DNA from: Arthrobacter sp. C9C5
GTDB taxonomy: Bacteria; Actinomycetota; Actinomycetes; Actinomycetales; Micrococcaceae
Assembly (NCBI RefSeq): GCF_013359735.1
Contig: NZ_JABFMX010000003.1
Span: forward strand, 62,001 to 126,000
Reading direction: 5' to 3'
Length of the DNA: 64,000 nucleotides
This document shows positions 24,144-33,409 of the stretch, piece after piece (position 1 is the stretch's first letter; each line of letters opens with the position of its first letter). The translations under genes were made by a program, and so were the position numbers. The notes below the pieces were generated by a model that was given only the letters and a program-made list of their open reading frames with translations, did no database searches and was not told the origin of the DNA.

Positions 24144-25244
24144 CTAGCTGCTGCGGTCCACCACGGCGTGCGCGAAGCTGGTGAGCGAATCCTTGACCAC
24201 ACCCCCGGGCAGCGGCGCGAGGGCGGCAATGGCTTCGTCGGCCCAGGACCGCGCCACAACCCAGGACTCGGCGGTGACGGGGTGTTCGCGCAGCCCGGCG
24301 ACGGCGGCGGCGAGGGCCTCGTCGGAGCTGAGGTCGCCGTCGATGAGCTGCAGCAACTCCACAGCGGACTGGTCGCCGTCGGCCGCCGCCTTGCGCAGCA
24401 GCAGCACCGGCAGCGTGGGCACGCCCTCGCGCAGGTCGGTGCCCGGGGACTTGCCGGACTTGACCTTGACACCGGTGACGTCGATGACGTCGTCGGCGAG
24501 CTGGAAGGCGACGCCGACCTTCTCGCCGTACTCCACCAGCAGCGCCTCGTAGGCCGGATCGGCGTTGGCGAAGATCGCACCGAGCTGGCCGGACGCCGCC
24601 ACCAGCGAACCGGTCTTGTCCGCGATCACGGAAAGGTAGTGCGCCACCGGGTCCTCGTCCGGGCGCGGCCCCACGGTCTCATGCAGCTGGCCCAGGCAGA
24701 GCCGCTCGAAGGTGCGGGCCTGGATGCCGAGCGCCCGCGAACCGAGCTCGGAGACCAGGATGGAGGCCCGGGCGAAGATGAGGTCGCCGGTCAGCACGGC
24801 CACGGAGTTGCCCCAGACCTCGTGCGCGGTGGGGGCGCCGCGGCGGAACGGGGCGGAGTCCATCACGTCGTCGTGGTACAGGGTGGCCAGGTGCGTCAGT
24901 TCGACGACGACGGCGGCCTGCACCACGGCCGGCAGTGAGGCGTCGCCCAGGTGGGCGCAGAGCAGGGTCAGCAGCGGCCGGATGCGCTTGCCGCCGGCCT
25001 CCACGAGGTGGCGCGACGTTGCGTCAGCCAGCGGATCCGAGTTGGCGATGGCCTCGCGCAGCTTCTTCTCCACGCGCGCGAGGTTCGTGGTGATGGCCGG
25101 GCCGAGTTCCGGGTCCCCGGCGATCGCCGCAAAACCGGCCGGCAGCTGCAGGCCGGTGGCGATGGCGGTGGTGTTGAGGCTGGGTTCGGAGCCCGGCAGG
25201 CCGTGTCCGGCGTGCGTCCAGCTTTGGTCTGCAGAGTTGGTCAC
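24144..25244 (-). CDS. Polyprenyl diphosphate synthase (menaquinone side chain)
   Basis: 366 residues, long-chain trans-prenyltransferase. First aspartate-rich motif DDVMD in HLATLYHDDVMDSAPFRRG and second motif DDVID in FQLADDVIDVTG are intact; GGKRIRPLL binds isopentenyl diphosphate. It elongates allylic diphosphates to the isoprenoid tail of menaquinone. The N-terminus has ~35 extra residues compared with close relatives. The ATG overlaps the stop of the upstream reductase gene (ATGA). Product length (C40-C45 likely for this group) cannot be read reliably. Confidence 0.93.
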   Translation of the reverse strand: MTNSADQSWTHAGHGLPGSEPSLNTTAIATGLQLPAGFAAIAGDPELGPAITTNLARVEKKLREAIANSDPLADATSRHLVEAGGKRIRPLLTLLCAHLGDASLPAVVQAAVVVELTHLATLYHDDVMDSAPFRRGAPTAHEVWGNSVAVLTGDLIFARASILVSELGSRALGIQARTFERLCLGQLHETVGPRPDEDPVAHYLSVIADKTGSLVAASGQLGAIFANADPAYEALLVEYGEKVGVAFQLADDVIDVTGVKVKSGKSPGTDLREGVPTLPVLLLRKAAADGDQSAVELLQLIDGDLSSDEALAAAVAGLREHPVTAESWVVARSWADEAIAALAPLPGGVVKDSLTSFAHAVVDRSS

Positions 25245-26581
25245 GGGTTAACCCTAACTTTTTGTTGCGGAATCCGCGGATTTGAGTCTGGAACGGGCCG
25301 GGTATTGGAGGTGGCCGGGACCAAGGCTTCCAGGACCCGGATCATCCGGTCCTCGATCCCCCTGGCCGAGGGGTCGGTCAGGTTGGCCAGCAACCGGACG
25401 ACGAACTTCATCAGCACTGGAAGGGGCATGCCCGTCCGGAGCGCCAGTTTCATCACGGCCGGCCTGCCGATCACGGCGGCAAAGGCCCGGCCCAGGGTGA
25501 AGTGCGAGCCCCACTGCTGCCGAACAAAGTCCGCGTAGCCGGCGAGGTGCGCGTCGGCGTCGGCCCCGCTCCAGCCCGCCGAGGCGGAGCGCGCCGCGGT
25601 GTCGATGATGAACTCGGCCGCGAAACGGGCCGATTCCATGGCGTAGGAGATGCCCTCGCCGTTGAACGGGGAGACCATGCCGCCGGCGTCGCCCAGCAGC
25701 AGCAGGCCCGGCGAATAGTGCGGGGTGCGGTTGAAGCCCATCGGCAGCGCGGCGCCGCGGATCTCGCCCACCTGGTTCTCCGGCGTGAAACCCCAGTCCG
25801 AGGGCATCGCGGCGGTCCACTCGCGCAGCACCTGCTTGTAGTCCAGCTTGCCGAATTCCTTGGAGGAGTTCAGGATGCCCAAGCCCACGTTGGAGGTGCC
25901 GTCGCCGACGCCGAACACCCAGCCGTAGCCCGGCAGCAGCTTGCCGTCGCGGCCCGGAAGCTCCAGCCAGCCTTCCATCCAGTCGTCGTCGTGCCGCGGG
26001 CTCGTAAAGTAGGTGCGCACGGCCACACCCAGGGGCCGGTCGTCGCGCTTTTGGATGCCGAGCGAGACGGCGGTGCGGGTTGAGTTCCCGTCCGCGGCGA
26101 GGACGACGTCGGCGCTGAAGTCCCGCGTTTCGCCGGTCTTGCGGCCGGCGTCGTCAAGCAGCGCGGCGCGGACGCCGGTGACGCGGCCGTCCTCGGAGCG
26201 CAGCGCCTCGGTGACGCTGTGGCGTTCCAGGACGACGGCGCCCGCGGACTGCGCGTGCCGGGCCAGTTCCTCGTCGAAGCCGAGCCGGGTGCGGATCAGG
26301 CCGTACTGAGGGAAGTCGGCGACTTCGGGCCAGGGAAGCTCGATGGTGCGGCCGCCGGCAATTAGCCGCAGGCCCTTGTTCCGCCGCCAGCCCTCGCTTT
26401 CGGGGTGCGCCAGGCCGAGCTTCTGGATTTCCCGGACCGCGCGCGGGGTGAGCCCGTCGCCGCAGACCTTTTCCCGCGGAAAGCTCGTCTTCTCCAGCAC
26501 CGTGACGTCGAGGCCAGCCTGGGCAAGGTAGAACGCGGCGGTGGATCCGGCCGGACCTGCCCCGACGATCAGTACTCTCAC
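25241..26581 (-). CDS. menJ: Geranylgeranyl-reductase-family flavoprotein, probable menaquinone reductase
   Basis: 446 residues from GTG. FAD site VLIVGAGPAGSTAAFYLAQ at the N-terminus, EKTSFPREKVCGDGLTPRAV (family signature PxxKxCG) next, and the second FAD motif LLLGDAGGMVSPFNGEGISY near residue 290. Flanked by menG and the polyprenyl synthase, it should be the MenJ-type enzyme that saturates one isoprene unit of menaquinone, giving MK-n(H2) as is usual in Arthrobacter relatives. Assignment to menaquinone instead of other isoprenoids rests on this context. Confidence 0.88.
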   Translation of the reverse strand: MRVLIVGAGPAGSTAAFYLAQAGLDVTVLEKTSFPREKVCGDGLTPRAVREIQKLGLAHPESEGWRRNKGLRLIAGGRTIELPWPEVADFPQYGLIRTRLGFDEELARHAQSAGAVVLERHSVTEALRSEDGRVTGVRAALLDDAGRKTGETRDFSADVVLAADGNSTRTAVSLGIQKRDDRPLGVAVRTYFTSPRHDDDWMEGWLELPGRDGKLLPGYGWVFGVGDGTSNVGLGILNSSKEFGKLDYKQVLREWTAAMPSDWGFTPENQVGEIRGAALPMGFNRTPHYSPGLLLLGDAGGMVSPFNGEGISYAMESARFAAEFIIDTAARSASAGWSGADADAHLAGYADFVRQQWGSHFTLGRAFAAVIGRPAVMKLALRTGMPLPVLMKFVVRLLANLTDPSARGIEDRMIRVLEALVPATSNTRPVPDSNPRIPQQKVRVNP

Positions 26582-26593
26582 GGCAGCTGTCAG

Positions 26594-27397
26594 CTAACGT
26601 TCGGGCCGGGTGATGTTGCGCCGCAGCTTGGCCACGGGGCCGGTGTGGTTGGCCAGCGCCTTCGCGCCCGAGGCAGGATCGGTTGCCGGACCGGCAGCCG
26701 GACCCGCGGGCTTCTGGGCGCGGTGGACGGCGACGATGCCGCCGCTGAGGTTGCGGTACGTGACGGACTCCCAGCCGGCTTCCTGCAGCCAGGCGGCAAG
26801 GTGGTCCTGGTCCGGCCAGGCGCGGATGGATTCGGCGAGGTAGACGTAGGCGTCCGGGTTCGAGGAGACCTTGACGGCGATCGCGGGCAGCGCGCGCATC
26901 AGGTACTCGGTGTACATGGTCCGCCAGAGCGGCACCACCGGCTGGGAGAACTCGGCGATGACCAGGCGGCCGCCGGCCTTGGTGACCCGGAGCATCTCGG
27001 CGAGGGCCTTCTTGGGCTCGTTGACGTTGCGCAGGCCGAAGGAGATGGTGCTGGCATCGAAGGTGTTGTCCGCGAACGGCAGGCGGGTGGCGTCACCGGC
27101 GATGAAATCGATGTCCGGGCGGCGGCGCTTGCCGACCTTGAGCATGCCGAGCGAGAAATCGCAGGCAATCACGTCGATGCCGGCGTCGGCGTACGGCTCG
27201 CTGGAAGTGCCGGTTCCGGCGGCCAGGTCCAGCACGCGCTGGCCGGCCTTCACATCCATGGCTTCAACGACGACCCGGCGCCAGCGGCGCGTCTGTCCCA
27301 TGGACAGGACGTCATTGACGACGTCGTATTTGGGGGCGACGTCGTCAAACATCGTGGCTACTTCGTCCGGACGCTTATCCAAGGATGCTCGGTTCAC
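26594..27397 (-). CDS. menG: Demethylmenaquinone methyltransferase
   Basis: 267 residues; the SAM-binding motif is [13 protein letters not shown] and family signatures [17 protein letters not shown] and [17 protein letters not shown] are clear. It methylates demethylmenaquinone, the last step in menaquinone synthesis. The C-terminal ~40 residues (Ala/Pro-rich, then [11 protein letters not shown]) extend past the usual end. Start is GTG without a ribosome site; GACAAT lies 6 nt upstream and could be the -10 element of a leaderless transcript. Divergent menF starts 87 bp away. Confidence 0.95.
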   Translation of the reverse strand: MNRASLDKRPDEVATMFDDVAPKYDVVNDVLSMGQTRRWRRVVVEAMDVKAGQRVLDLAAGTGTSSEPYADAGIDVIACDFSLGMLKVGKRRRPDIDFIAGDATRLPFADNTFDASTISFGLRNVNEPKKALAEMLRVTKAGGRLVIAEFSQPVVPLWRTMYTEYLMRALPAIAVKVSSNPDAYVYLAESIRAWPDQDHLAAWLQEAGWESVTYRNLSGGIVAVHRAQKPAGPAAGPATDPASGAKALANHTGPVAKLRRNITRPER

Positions 27398-27483
27398 CCC
27401 GTTATTGTCTCAAATCTTCGACGCACCCCCTAACCACGGGCGGGCCGGGGCGCGGCGCGCGGCGGGAGTAGTGTTATCTCATC

Positions 27484-28878
27484 ATGACGAGCGCGTTCCG
27501 TACCAGAATTATCAGGACACTGACAGTCCCCCTCGATGCAGATTCGTTCCCCGGGGGGCTGCCGTCGTTTCTGGTCCGTGACGACGTACTCTGTTGGACC
27601 CGCCGCGAGGCCGGCTTGGTCGGCTTCGGCGAGGTGGCCCGGTTCAGCGCCACCGGCCCCGAGCGGTTCCTCGAGGCGGACATCTGGTGGCGGCACCTGG
27701 TCCTCGAGGCAGACATTACCGACGCCGTCGGCTGCCCCGGCACCGGCCCGGTGGCCTTCGGCTCCTTCGCCTTCTCCAAAGTTTCCGAACACGCCTCCCG
27801 GCTGATCGTCCCCGAAATCGTGGTGGGCCTGCGCGACGGCAAAGCCTGGCTCACCCAGCTCACGTTCAACGACGGCGAGCTCACCGAGGCGGGCGCCCGC
27901 GCCGCCCTGCGGCGCTGGCTGGACGTGGACAGCGCCGCACCCGGGGCCGGCGCCTCCTCGGACGACGCGTCGGCGTCGTCGGCCGTGCAACAGGCCGACC
28001 CGGCGTCGCCGGCCGTGCAAACGGCCGGGCGGGAAGCCAAGCTGAGCACCGGCTCGCTCAGCGAGGCGGACTGGATGGCCGCCGTCGCCGAGGGCGTCGC
28101 CGAAATCCGCACCGGAGCGCTGGAGAAGCTGGTCCTGGCGAGGGACATTGTCGCCACCCTGCCCGACGGCGTGGACGCCGCCGAGATCCTGCGCCAGCTT
28201 GCGGTCCGATACCGCGAATGCTGGACCTACGGGGTCGACGGGCTGGTGGGATCCACCCCCGAAATGCTGATCCAGGTCGAGGGCCGGACGGCGCAGGCGC
28301 GCGTCCTGGCCGGAACCCTGGACCGGCGCGACGCCGAGGGGATGGCCGGCTCGCCGCTGGAGTTTGCCGAGCGCGTGCTGGCCGGGTCCGAGAAGCAGCG
28401 GCATGAGCACGACATCGCCATCCAGTCGCTCACGACGCAGCTGGCGCCCTTCTCCGAGGCCATGAACGCGCACAGCGAGCCGTTCATCCTGGAACTGCCG
28501 AACGTCTGGCACCTGGCCTCGGACGTGAAGGCCGAACTCACCGAGGTGGAAGGCCATGTGCCCACCTGCCTTGCCCTGATCAACGCGTTGCATCCCACGG
28601 CCGCGGTCTGCGGCACCCCCACCACCGTGGCCGGAGCCCTCATCCGCAAACTTGAGCACCTGGACCGCGGCCCGTACGCCGGCCCGGTCGGCTGGCTCGA
28701 CGCCGCCGGCAACGGCGAGTGGGGCATCGCGCTGCGCGGCGCGGTCATCGAGGGCCCGGACACCGTCCGGCTCTATGCCGGCTGCGGCGTCGTCGAGGGC
28801 TCCGTGCCCGAAGCCGAACTGGCAGAGACCTGGGCCAAGTTCCGGCCGATGCTGGAATCCCTCGGCATCAGCAGCTAG
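27484..28878 (+). CDS. menF: Isochorismate synthase, menaquinone-specific
   Basis: 464 residues of the chorismate-binding fold. The catalytic half shows LEKLVLARDIVATLP, VGSTPEMLIQ, LAGTLDRR, SEKQRHEHDIAIQSL, HPTAAVCGTPTT and YAGPVGWLDAAGNGEWGIAL, with the conserved GE(W)GI and LYAGCGVVEGS. It converts chorismate to isochorismate. A ~40-residue Ala/Ser-rich linker near residue 160 contains two 10-residue repeats encoded by a tandem hairpin repeat. It is divergent from menG; a TTATCT-like -10 lies just before the ATG and no good ribosome site is seen. Confidence 0.94.
   Translation: MTSAFRTRIIRTLTVPLDADSFPGGLPSFLVRDDVLCWTRREAGLVGFGEVARFSATGPERFLEADIWWRHLVLEADITDAVGCPGTGPVAFGSFAFSKVSEHASRLIVPEIVVGLRDGKAWLTQLTFNDGELTEAGARAALRRWLDVDSAAPGAGASSDDASASSAVQQADPASPAVQTAGREAKLSTGSLSEADWMAAVAEGVAEIRTGALEKLVLARDIVATLPDGVDAAEILRQLAVRYRECWTYGVDGLVGSTPEMLIQVEGRTAQARVLAGTLDRRDAEGMAGSPLEFAERVLAGSEKQRHEHDIAIQSLTTQLAPFSEAMNAHSEPFILELPNVWHLASDVKAELTEVEGHVPTCLALINALHPTAAVCGTPTTVAGALIRKLEHLDRGPYAGPVGWLDAAGNGEWGIALRGAVIEGPDTVRLYAGCGVVEGSVPEAELAETWAKFRPMLESLGISS
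27971..28030 (+). repeat. Two 30-bp tandem repeats, each a hairpin, inside menF
   Basis: Units at 27971-28000 and 28001-28030 share CGGCGTCG-x-CGGCCGTGCAA and differ mainly at the end. The first folds as GTCGGCC-N8-GGCCGAC; the second as CCGGCCGT-GCAA-ACGGCCGG, a perfect 8-bp stem with a GNRA-type loop. They encode ASSAVQQADP and ASPAVQTAGR in the linker of MenF. Confidence 0.75.
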
Positions 28879-28893
28879 CACCCCTCCCTGACG

Positions 28894-28913
28894 GGCGGCC
28901 TGGACGGGCCGCC
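28894..28913 (+). terminator. Short hairpin after menF
   Basis: GGCGGCC-TGGACG-GGCCGCC begins 16 nt after the menF stop codon. The stem is perfect but no T-run follows, so termination is only suggested by position. Confidence 0.4.
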
Positions 28914-28967
28914 GGGGCCCGCGCCGGAATCCGTAATCACAGACAGCCGCCGGGTGCGGCCTCTTGA

Positions 28968-29009
28968 TAATTGCCGGCAATTAGTTATCCAATAGTGAAA
29001 CTAAGTTTC
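28968..29009. promoter_or_regulatory. Two palindromes upstream of the amino-acid ABC operon
   Basis: TAATTGCCGGCAATTA (28968-28983) is a perfect 16-bp palindrome and GAAACT-A-AGTTTC (28997-29009) a perfect 6-1-6. They lie 80-120 bp before the first importer gene in AT-rich DNA and are likely operator sites for its regulator, which is not in the window. Confidence 0.55.
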
Positions 29010-29088
29010 CTGTGATGCACATCTCTTATTCGGCGATAGACTAAAAGCCGTTTTGGACAAGCATGCCCCTGCAACAAAAGGTAAAGAA

Positions 29089-29895
29089 ATGCTGATCTCC
29101 CGTTCCTTCCTGGCCGGCTCCGCGGCCAAAGCGGCTGCCCTCGTGGCCGTCGGCGCCCTTGCCCTGACCGGCTGCAGCACGTCCGGCGGCTCGACGACCA
29201 CCGATTCCGGCGTCAAGCTGATCGAATCCGGCAAGCTCACGGTCTGCTCGGACATCCCCTACGAGCCGTTCGAATTCGTCAAGGACGGCAAGAACGTCGG
29301 CTTCGACATGGATCTGGCATCCGAGATCGCCAAGGATCTCAAGGTCGAGCCGAACGTCCTGACCGTGGCGTTCGAAGGAATCCAGTCGGGCCAGGCCCTG
29401 AACACCAACCAGTGCGACGTCGCCATCTCGGGCCTCTCCATCACGGATGCGCGCAAGACCGTGATGGACTTCTCCACCCCGTACCTCGACGACGATCTCT
29501 CGCTGCTCGTGACCAAGGCGTCCGGGCTGAAGACCCTGGCCGACCTCAAGGGCAAGAAGGTCGGTGTCCAGCAGGGCACCACCGGCGAGGAATACGCCAA
29601 GTCCAAGGGCCTGGAGACCATCCAGTACGAGAACACCGGCCTGCTGATCCAGGCGATCAAGACCGGCGGCGTGGACGCTGCCATCAACAACCAGTCCGTG
29701 CTGGGCTTCGCGGCCAAGGGCGACAGCAGCCTGGTCTTTGCCGAAACCTACAAGACCGGCGAGCAGCTCGGCGTCGCGATCAAGAAGGACAATAAGGCCA
29801 TGACCGACTCCGTCAACAAGACGCTCAAGCGCCTTGCCGACGACGGCACCACGACCAAGCTCAAGACCACCTGGTTCGGCGAAGCCGCCAAGTAA
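29089..29895 (+). CDS. Amino-acid ABC importer, lipoprotein substrate-binding protein
   Basis: 268 residues. The ATG with AAAGG upstream gives a lipoprotein signal peptide ending in lipobox LTGC (Cys at ~27). The mature part is the type II SBP_bac_3 fold: SDIPYEPFEFVKDGKNVGFDMD binds the amino-acid backbone, then SGLSITDARKTVMDFSTPY and GKKVGVQQGTTGEEYA. Relatives bind glutamine, glutamate, arginine or other polar amino acids; which one cannot be told. It is followed by its permease (104 bp on) and ATPase. Confidence 0.93.
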   Translation: MLISRSFLAGSAAKAAALVAVGALALTGCSTSGGSTTTDSGVKLIESGKLTVCSDIPYEPFEFVKDGKNVGFDMDLASEIAKDLKVEPNVLTVAFEGIQSGQALNTNQCDVAISGLSITDARKTVMDFSTPYLDDDLSLLVTKASGLKTLADLKGKKVGVQQGTTGEEYAKSKGLETIQYENTGLLIQAIKTGGVDAAINNQSVLGFAAKGDSSLVFAETYKTGEQLGVAIKKDNKAMTDSVNKTLKRLADDGTTTKLKTTWFGEAAK

Positions 29896-29999
29896 CCCAC
29901 CCGCCCGGACCGACCACAGCAGGGCGGTTCCGGATCAGTAGTTGGCTCCGGCCGGCGCCTGACCCGGAACCGCCCCGCAACATGTAAAAGGCAAATCAC

Positions 30000-30791
30000 A
30001 TGGCAATGACTGTTCGCCAACGGGCCCGCGTCAGCCGGTCCGTTCAGTACGGACTGCTGGCACTCGCCGTCGTCCTGTTCATCCTCTTCGCCGACTGGGC
30101 CTCCATCGGCAAGGCGTTCTTCAACTGGGATTCCGCGGTCAAGCAGTTCCCGGAGATCATCACCCTGGCGCTGAAAAACACTCTGATCTACACGGCCCTG
30201 AGCTTCGTGGTGGGTCTCTCCGGCGGCCTGCTGCTGGCGCTGATGAAGCTCTCCTCGGTGGCCGTGTGGCGCTGGATCGCCACGCTGTACATCGAGTTCT
30301 TCCGCGGCGTCCCGGCCCTGCTGGTCTTCATTGCCTTCGGTTTCGGCATCCCGACGGCGTTCGGCGTCCGCTTCGACATCTACGTCACCGTGATGCTCGC
30401 CCTGGGCATGGTCGCCGCGGCATACATCGCCGAAACCCTGCGGGCCGGGCTGCAGGCCGTGCCGAAGGGGCAGCTCGAGGCCGCCCGCTCGCTGGGCATG
30501 CCCCACTGGCGCGCCATGGTCTCGATTGTCATTCCGCAGGCGTTCAAGATCGTCCTGCCGCCGCTGACCAACGAGGTCATCCTGCTCACCAAGGACTCCT
30601 CCCTGGTCTACCTCCTGGGCCTGGCAGCGTCGCAGTACGAACTCACCAAGTTCGGCCGCGACGGCATCACGCAGCCCAACGCCGGCCTGACCCCGCTGGT
30701 GATCGCCGGCGCCTGCTACCTGATCATCACCGTTCCGCTCGGAATTCTGGCCCGCCGCTTTGAATCCCGTACCGCCAAGACGAAGGGCTAG
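30000..30791 (+). CDS. Amino-acid ABC importer permease
   Basis: 263 residues of the HisMQ type with about five membrane helices. The EAA loop [26 protein letters not shown] signature is plain around residues 140-160, followed by [21 protein letters not shown]. The ATG follows AAAAGGCAAATCAC. A single permease probably works as a homodimer with the two ATPase copies. An unusually long N-terminal helix region (about 45 residues before the second helix) contains [19 protein letters not shown], the periplasmic loop. Confidence 0.93.
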   Translation: MAMTVRQRARVSRSVQYGLLALAVVLFILFADWASIGKAFFNWDSAVKQFPEIITLALKNTLIYTALSFVVGLSGGLLLALMKLSSVAVWRWIATLYIEFFRGVPALLVFIAFGFGIPTAFGVRFDIYVTVMLALGMVAAAYIAETLRAGLQAVPKGQLEAARSLGMPHWRAMVSIVIPQAFKIVLPPLTNEVILLTKDSSLVYLLGLAASQYELTKFGRDGITQPNAGLTPLVIAGACYLIITVPLGILARRFESRTAKTKG

Positions 30792-30799
30792 GACTCACC

Positions 30800-31597
30800 A
30801 TGACTGAATCAACGTCATCGGCTGCCGCGAAGCAGATCCAGGCCGCCGGGGTTTCCATCAAGGACCTCCGCAAGTCGTACGGCGCCAACGAGGTGCTGAA
30901 GGGCATCGACCTCGAGGTCGCTCCCGGCGAAGTGGTGTGCCTGATCGGGCCCTCCGGCTCCGGCAAGTCCACCCTGCTGCGCTGCGTCAACCTGCTGGAG
31001 AAGCCCAACGTGGGCACCATCCACGTCGGCGGTTTCGAGTCGACCGACCCGGACGTGGACATCGACAAGATGCGCCGCAAGGTCGGCATGGTGTTCCAGC
31101 AGTTCAACCTCTTCCCGCACCTGAGCGCGCTGCAGAACTGCACGATCGCGCAGACCAAGGTGCTCAAGCGCAGCCAGGCCGACGCCTCAGACGTGGCCCG
31201 GAAGAACCTGGCCCGCGTGGGCCTGGACCACCTCGCGGACCGGTTCCCGGACCAGCTCTCCGGCGGCCAGCAGCAGCGCGTGGCCATTGCCAGGGCGCTG
31301 AGCATGGATCCCGAACTGATGCTGTTCGACGAGCCCACCTCGGCCTTGGACCCGGAGACCGTGGGCGACGTGCTCGCCGTCATGCGAAACCTGGCCAAGG
31401 AAGGCATGACCATGCTGGTGGTGACCCACGAGATGGGCTTCGCCCGCGAAGTCGCCGACCGCGTGGTCTTCATGGACGGCGGCGTCGTGGTGGAGGAAGG
31501 CGCGGCTGAGCAAGTCGTGAGTGCCCCCACCCAGCCGCGCACTAAGGAATTCCTCCGGCGCGTGCTCGACCCGACGCACATCGACATCGCGGAGTAA
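30800..31597 (+). CDS. Amino-acid ABC importer ATP-binding protein
   Basis: 265 residues, polar amino-acid (GlnQ-like) class. Walker [21 protein letters not shown]-loop, signature [15 protein letters not shown], Walker [15 protein letters not shown] and VVTHEMGFA are intact. It starts 8 bp after the permease and ends just before a strong terminator, closing the three-gene operon. Confidence 0.95.
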   Translation: MTESTSSAAAKQIQAAGVSIKDLRKSYGANEVLKGIDLEVAPGEVVCLIGPSGSGKSTLLRCVNLLEKPNVGTIHVGGFESTDPDVDIDKMRRKVGMVFQQFNLFPHLSALQNCTIAQTKVLKRSQADASDVARKNLARVGLDHLADRFPDQLSGGQQQRVAIARALSMDPELMLFDEPTSALDPETVGDVLAVMRNLAKEGMTMLVVTHEMGFAREVADRVVFMDGGVVVEEGAAEQVVSAPTQPRTKEFLRRVLDPTHIDIAE

Positions 31598-31617
31598 ATT
31601 CTTTCCGCACCGATTTC

Positions 31618-31660
31618 GGACAGCCGCTACGTGGATCTCCACGTAGCGGCTGTCCTTTTT
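31618..31660 (+). terminator. Strong intrinsic terminator of the amino-acid importer operon
   Basis: GGACAGCCGCTACGTGG-ATCT-CCACGTAGCGGCTGTCC, a perfect 17-bp stem with a 4-nt loop, is followed by TTTTT. It lies 20 nt after the ATPase stop, facing the convergent menD end. Confidence 0.95.
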
Positions 31661-31678
31661 CGTAGCGGAAACCGGGTG

Positions 31679-33409
31679 CTACCGGCCCAGGACCCCGGCT
31701 ACGGCGGCGGATACGGCAGTGCGGATGCGCCCGTGCAGCTCCCGGAGGCTGTGGCGGTCCGTCCGCACTTCGATGACGCTGCGGCCCACCACGGGCTCCG
31801 CGAGTGCCGCGGCGAGGTCCGCCGTCGTACTGACCGCGCGGTGCGCGACGCCGTACGCGGCGGCGAGAGCGGCAAGGTCAACCGTGTGCGGGGTGCCGAA
31901 AAGGCGCTCGACGGCGCTGCCGTAGCGGCCGGTCCGCTCGACGGCGCCGTGCTCCAAGAGCCCGAAGATGGCCCCGCCGGCGTCGTTTAGGACCACAATC
32001 CGCAGCGCCGGCACGGACTCCCCTGCGCCCAGCAGCAGCCCGCCGGCGTCGTGCAGGAAGGTCACGTCGCCCAGCAGTACGGTGGTTTCCTGCCGGCCGC
32101 CGACGGCGATGCCGGTGGCCGTGGCGAGGGTGCCGTCAATCCCGGCCAGGCCCCGGTTGGCGAAGACCGTGGCCTGTGGCTCCTGCGGCGGGGCGCCTGC
32201 GAGGTCGACGTCGCGGATCCCATTGGAGGAGCCCAGCACGAGCTGCCCTCGGACGTGTTCCCAGACCAGGGCGCCTACGGCGGGGCCGGAGGCGGCGGGA
32301 CCGGTGAGCACCAGGTCCAGGGCGTGCTGGGCGGCGGCACCGGCCAGCAGCCAGGCGTCGAGCCAGGACGCCGGGCCCCGGCCGGCGAAGTCGGCCAGGT
32401 CCGCGAGGGTCTCGAGCGGGAGTTCGGTGCGGCGGCCGGGCTCGTACCAGGCCACCGGAACGGGCTGGTAGAGGGCGGACGGGATGTCGGCGCGGGCGAG
32501 CAGGGCCGACACCGGCCGGGACAGGGTGGGGCGGCCGAACAGCACAACCCGTTCGATCGGCTGGGCGGACTCCGGGCCGAAGTGCTCCAGCAGCAGCCGG
32601 TAGGGGCCCACCGCGTTCGGACCGAACCTGGCGTTGGAGGAGGGTTCGGCGAGCAGCGGCAGGCCGTGGGCGCGGGCGAACGCCTCGGCGACCGGGCCGG
32701 CGTCGTGCCCGGCGAGGACCACGGTGCGCCGCTCCGGCAGCGCCCCGGACGCGGCCGGGAAATCCAGGGCGAGCGGATGCCGGGCTGCCTGGTGGATCCT
32801 GCGGCCGGACGCCTCACCGAGGCCGTCGCCGGCGGCCGGGACCAGCGGGTCGCGGAAGGCGAGATTCAGCTGCACCGGCCCGGGCGGGATGTCCGCGAAG
32901 GCGCCGGTGGCGGCGCTCAACGCGGTCTCGACGGCGCGGAGCGGATTGTCGCCCGCGGGCACGTCGACGGCGAAGCGGACATGCTCACCGAAGAGGTCCG
33001 GCTGCACGGTGGTCTGGTTGGCCCCGGTGCCGCGCAGTTCCTCGGGCCGGTCAGCGGAAAGCACCACGAGGGGTACGGCGGCGTGGTTGGCCTCCATCAC
33101 GGCCGGCAGCAGGTTCCCGACGGCGGTGCCGGAGGTGGTCAGCACGGCCGCGGGGGCACCAGTGGCCAAGGCCAGGCCCAGCGCGGTGAAGCCGGCGTCG
33201 CGTTCGTCGATCCGGACCAGCAGCTCCACCCGGCCGGCGGCGTCGGCCTCGGCCAGGGCGTAGGCCATCGGCGCCGAACGGGACCCCGGGGCCACCACGA
33301 CGTAGCGCACCCCCGAGCCGATCAGGGCCGCGACGGCTACCCGCGCGGCCTCAACCGCCCCCAGCCCGCCGCCCGCAGCAGGAACGGCCGGTTCCCCGGA
33401 CGGGCTCAC
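31679..33409 (-). CDS. menD: SEPHCHC synthase (2-succinyl-5-enolpyruvyl-6-hydroxy-3-cyclohexene-1-carboxylate synthase)
   Basis: 576 residues. ThDP-dependent enzyme: VVVAPGSRSAPMAYAL near the N-terminus, the catalytic-site Glu in RIDERDAGFTALG, LTTSGTAVGNLLPAVMEA, and the ThDP motif GDVTFLHDAGG to VVLNDAGGAIF near residue 440-470. It joins isochorismate with 2-oxoglutarate. The GTG start overlaps the argS stop as GTGA, so it is translationally coupled to argS, an unusual but common association by chance of packing in Actinobacteria. Longer readings into argS are shadows. Confidence 0.95.
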   Translation of the reverse strand: MSPSGEPAVPAAGGGLGAVEAARVAVAALIGSGVRYVVVAPGSRSAPMAYALAEADAAGRVELLVRIDERDAGFTALGLALATGAPAAVLTTSGTAVGNLLPAVMEANHAAVPLVVLSADRPEELRGTGANQTTVQPDLFGEHVRFAVDVPAGDNPLRAVETALSAATGAFADIPPGPVQLNLAFRDPLVPAAGDGLGEASGRRIHQAARHPLALDFPAASGALPERRTVVLAGHDAGPVAEAFARAHGLPLLAEPSSNARFGPNAVGPYRLLLEHFGPESAQPIERVVLFGRPTLSRPVSALLARADIPSALYQPVPVAWYEPGRRTELPLETLADLADFAGRGPASWLDAWLLAGAAAQHALDLVLTGPAASGPAVGALVWEHVRGQLVLGSSNGIRDVDLAGAPPQEPQATVFANRGLAGIDGTLATATGIAVGGRQETTVLLGDVTFLHDAGGLLLGAGESVPALRIVVLNDAGGAIFGLLEHGAVERTGRYGSAVERLFGTPHTVDLAALAAAYGVAHRAVSTTADLAAALAEPVVGRSVIEVRTDRHSLRELHGRIRTAVSAAVAGVLGR

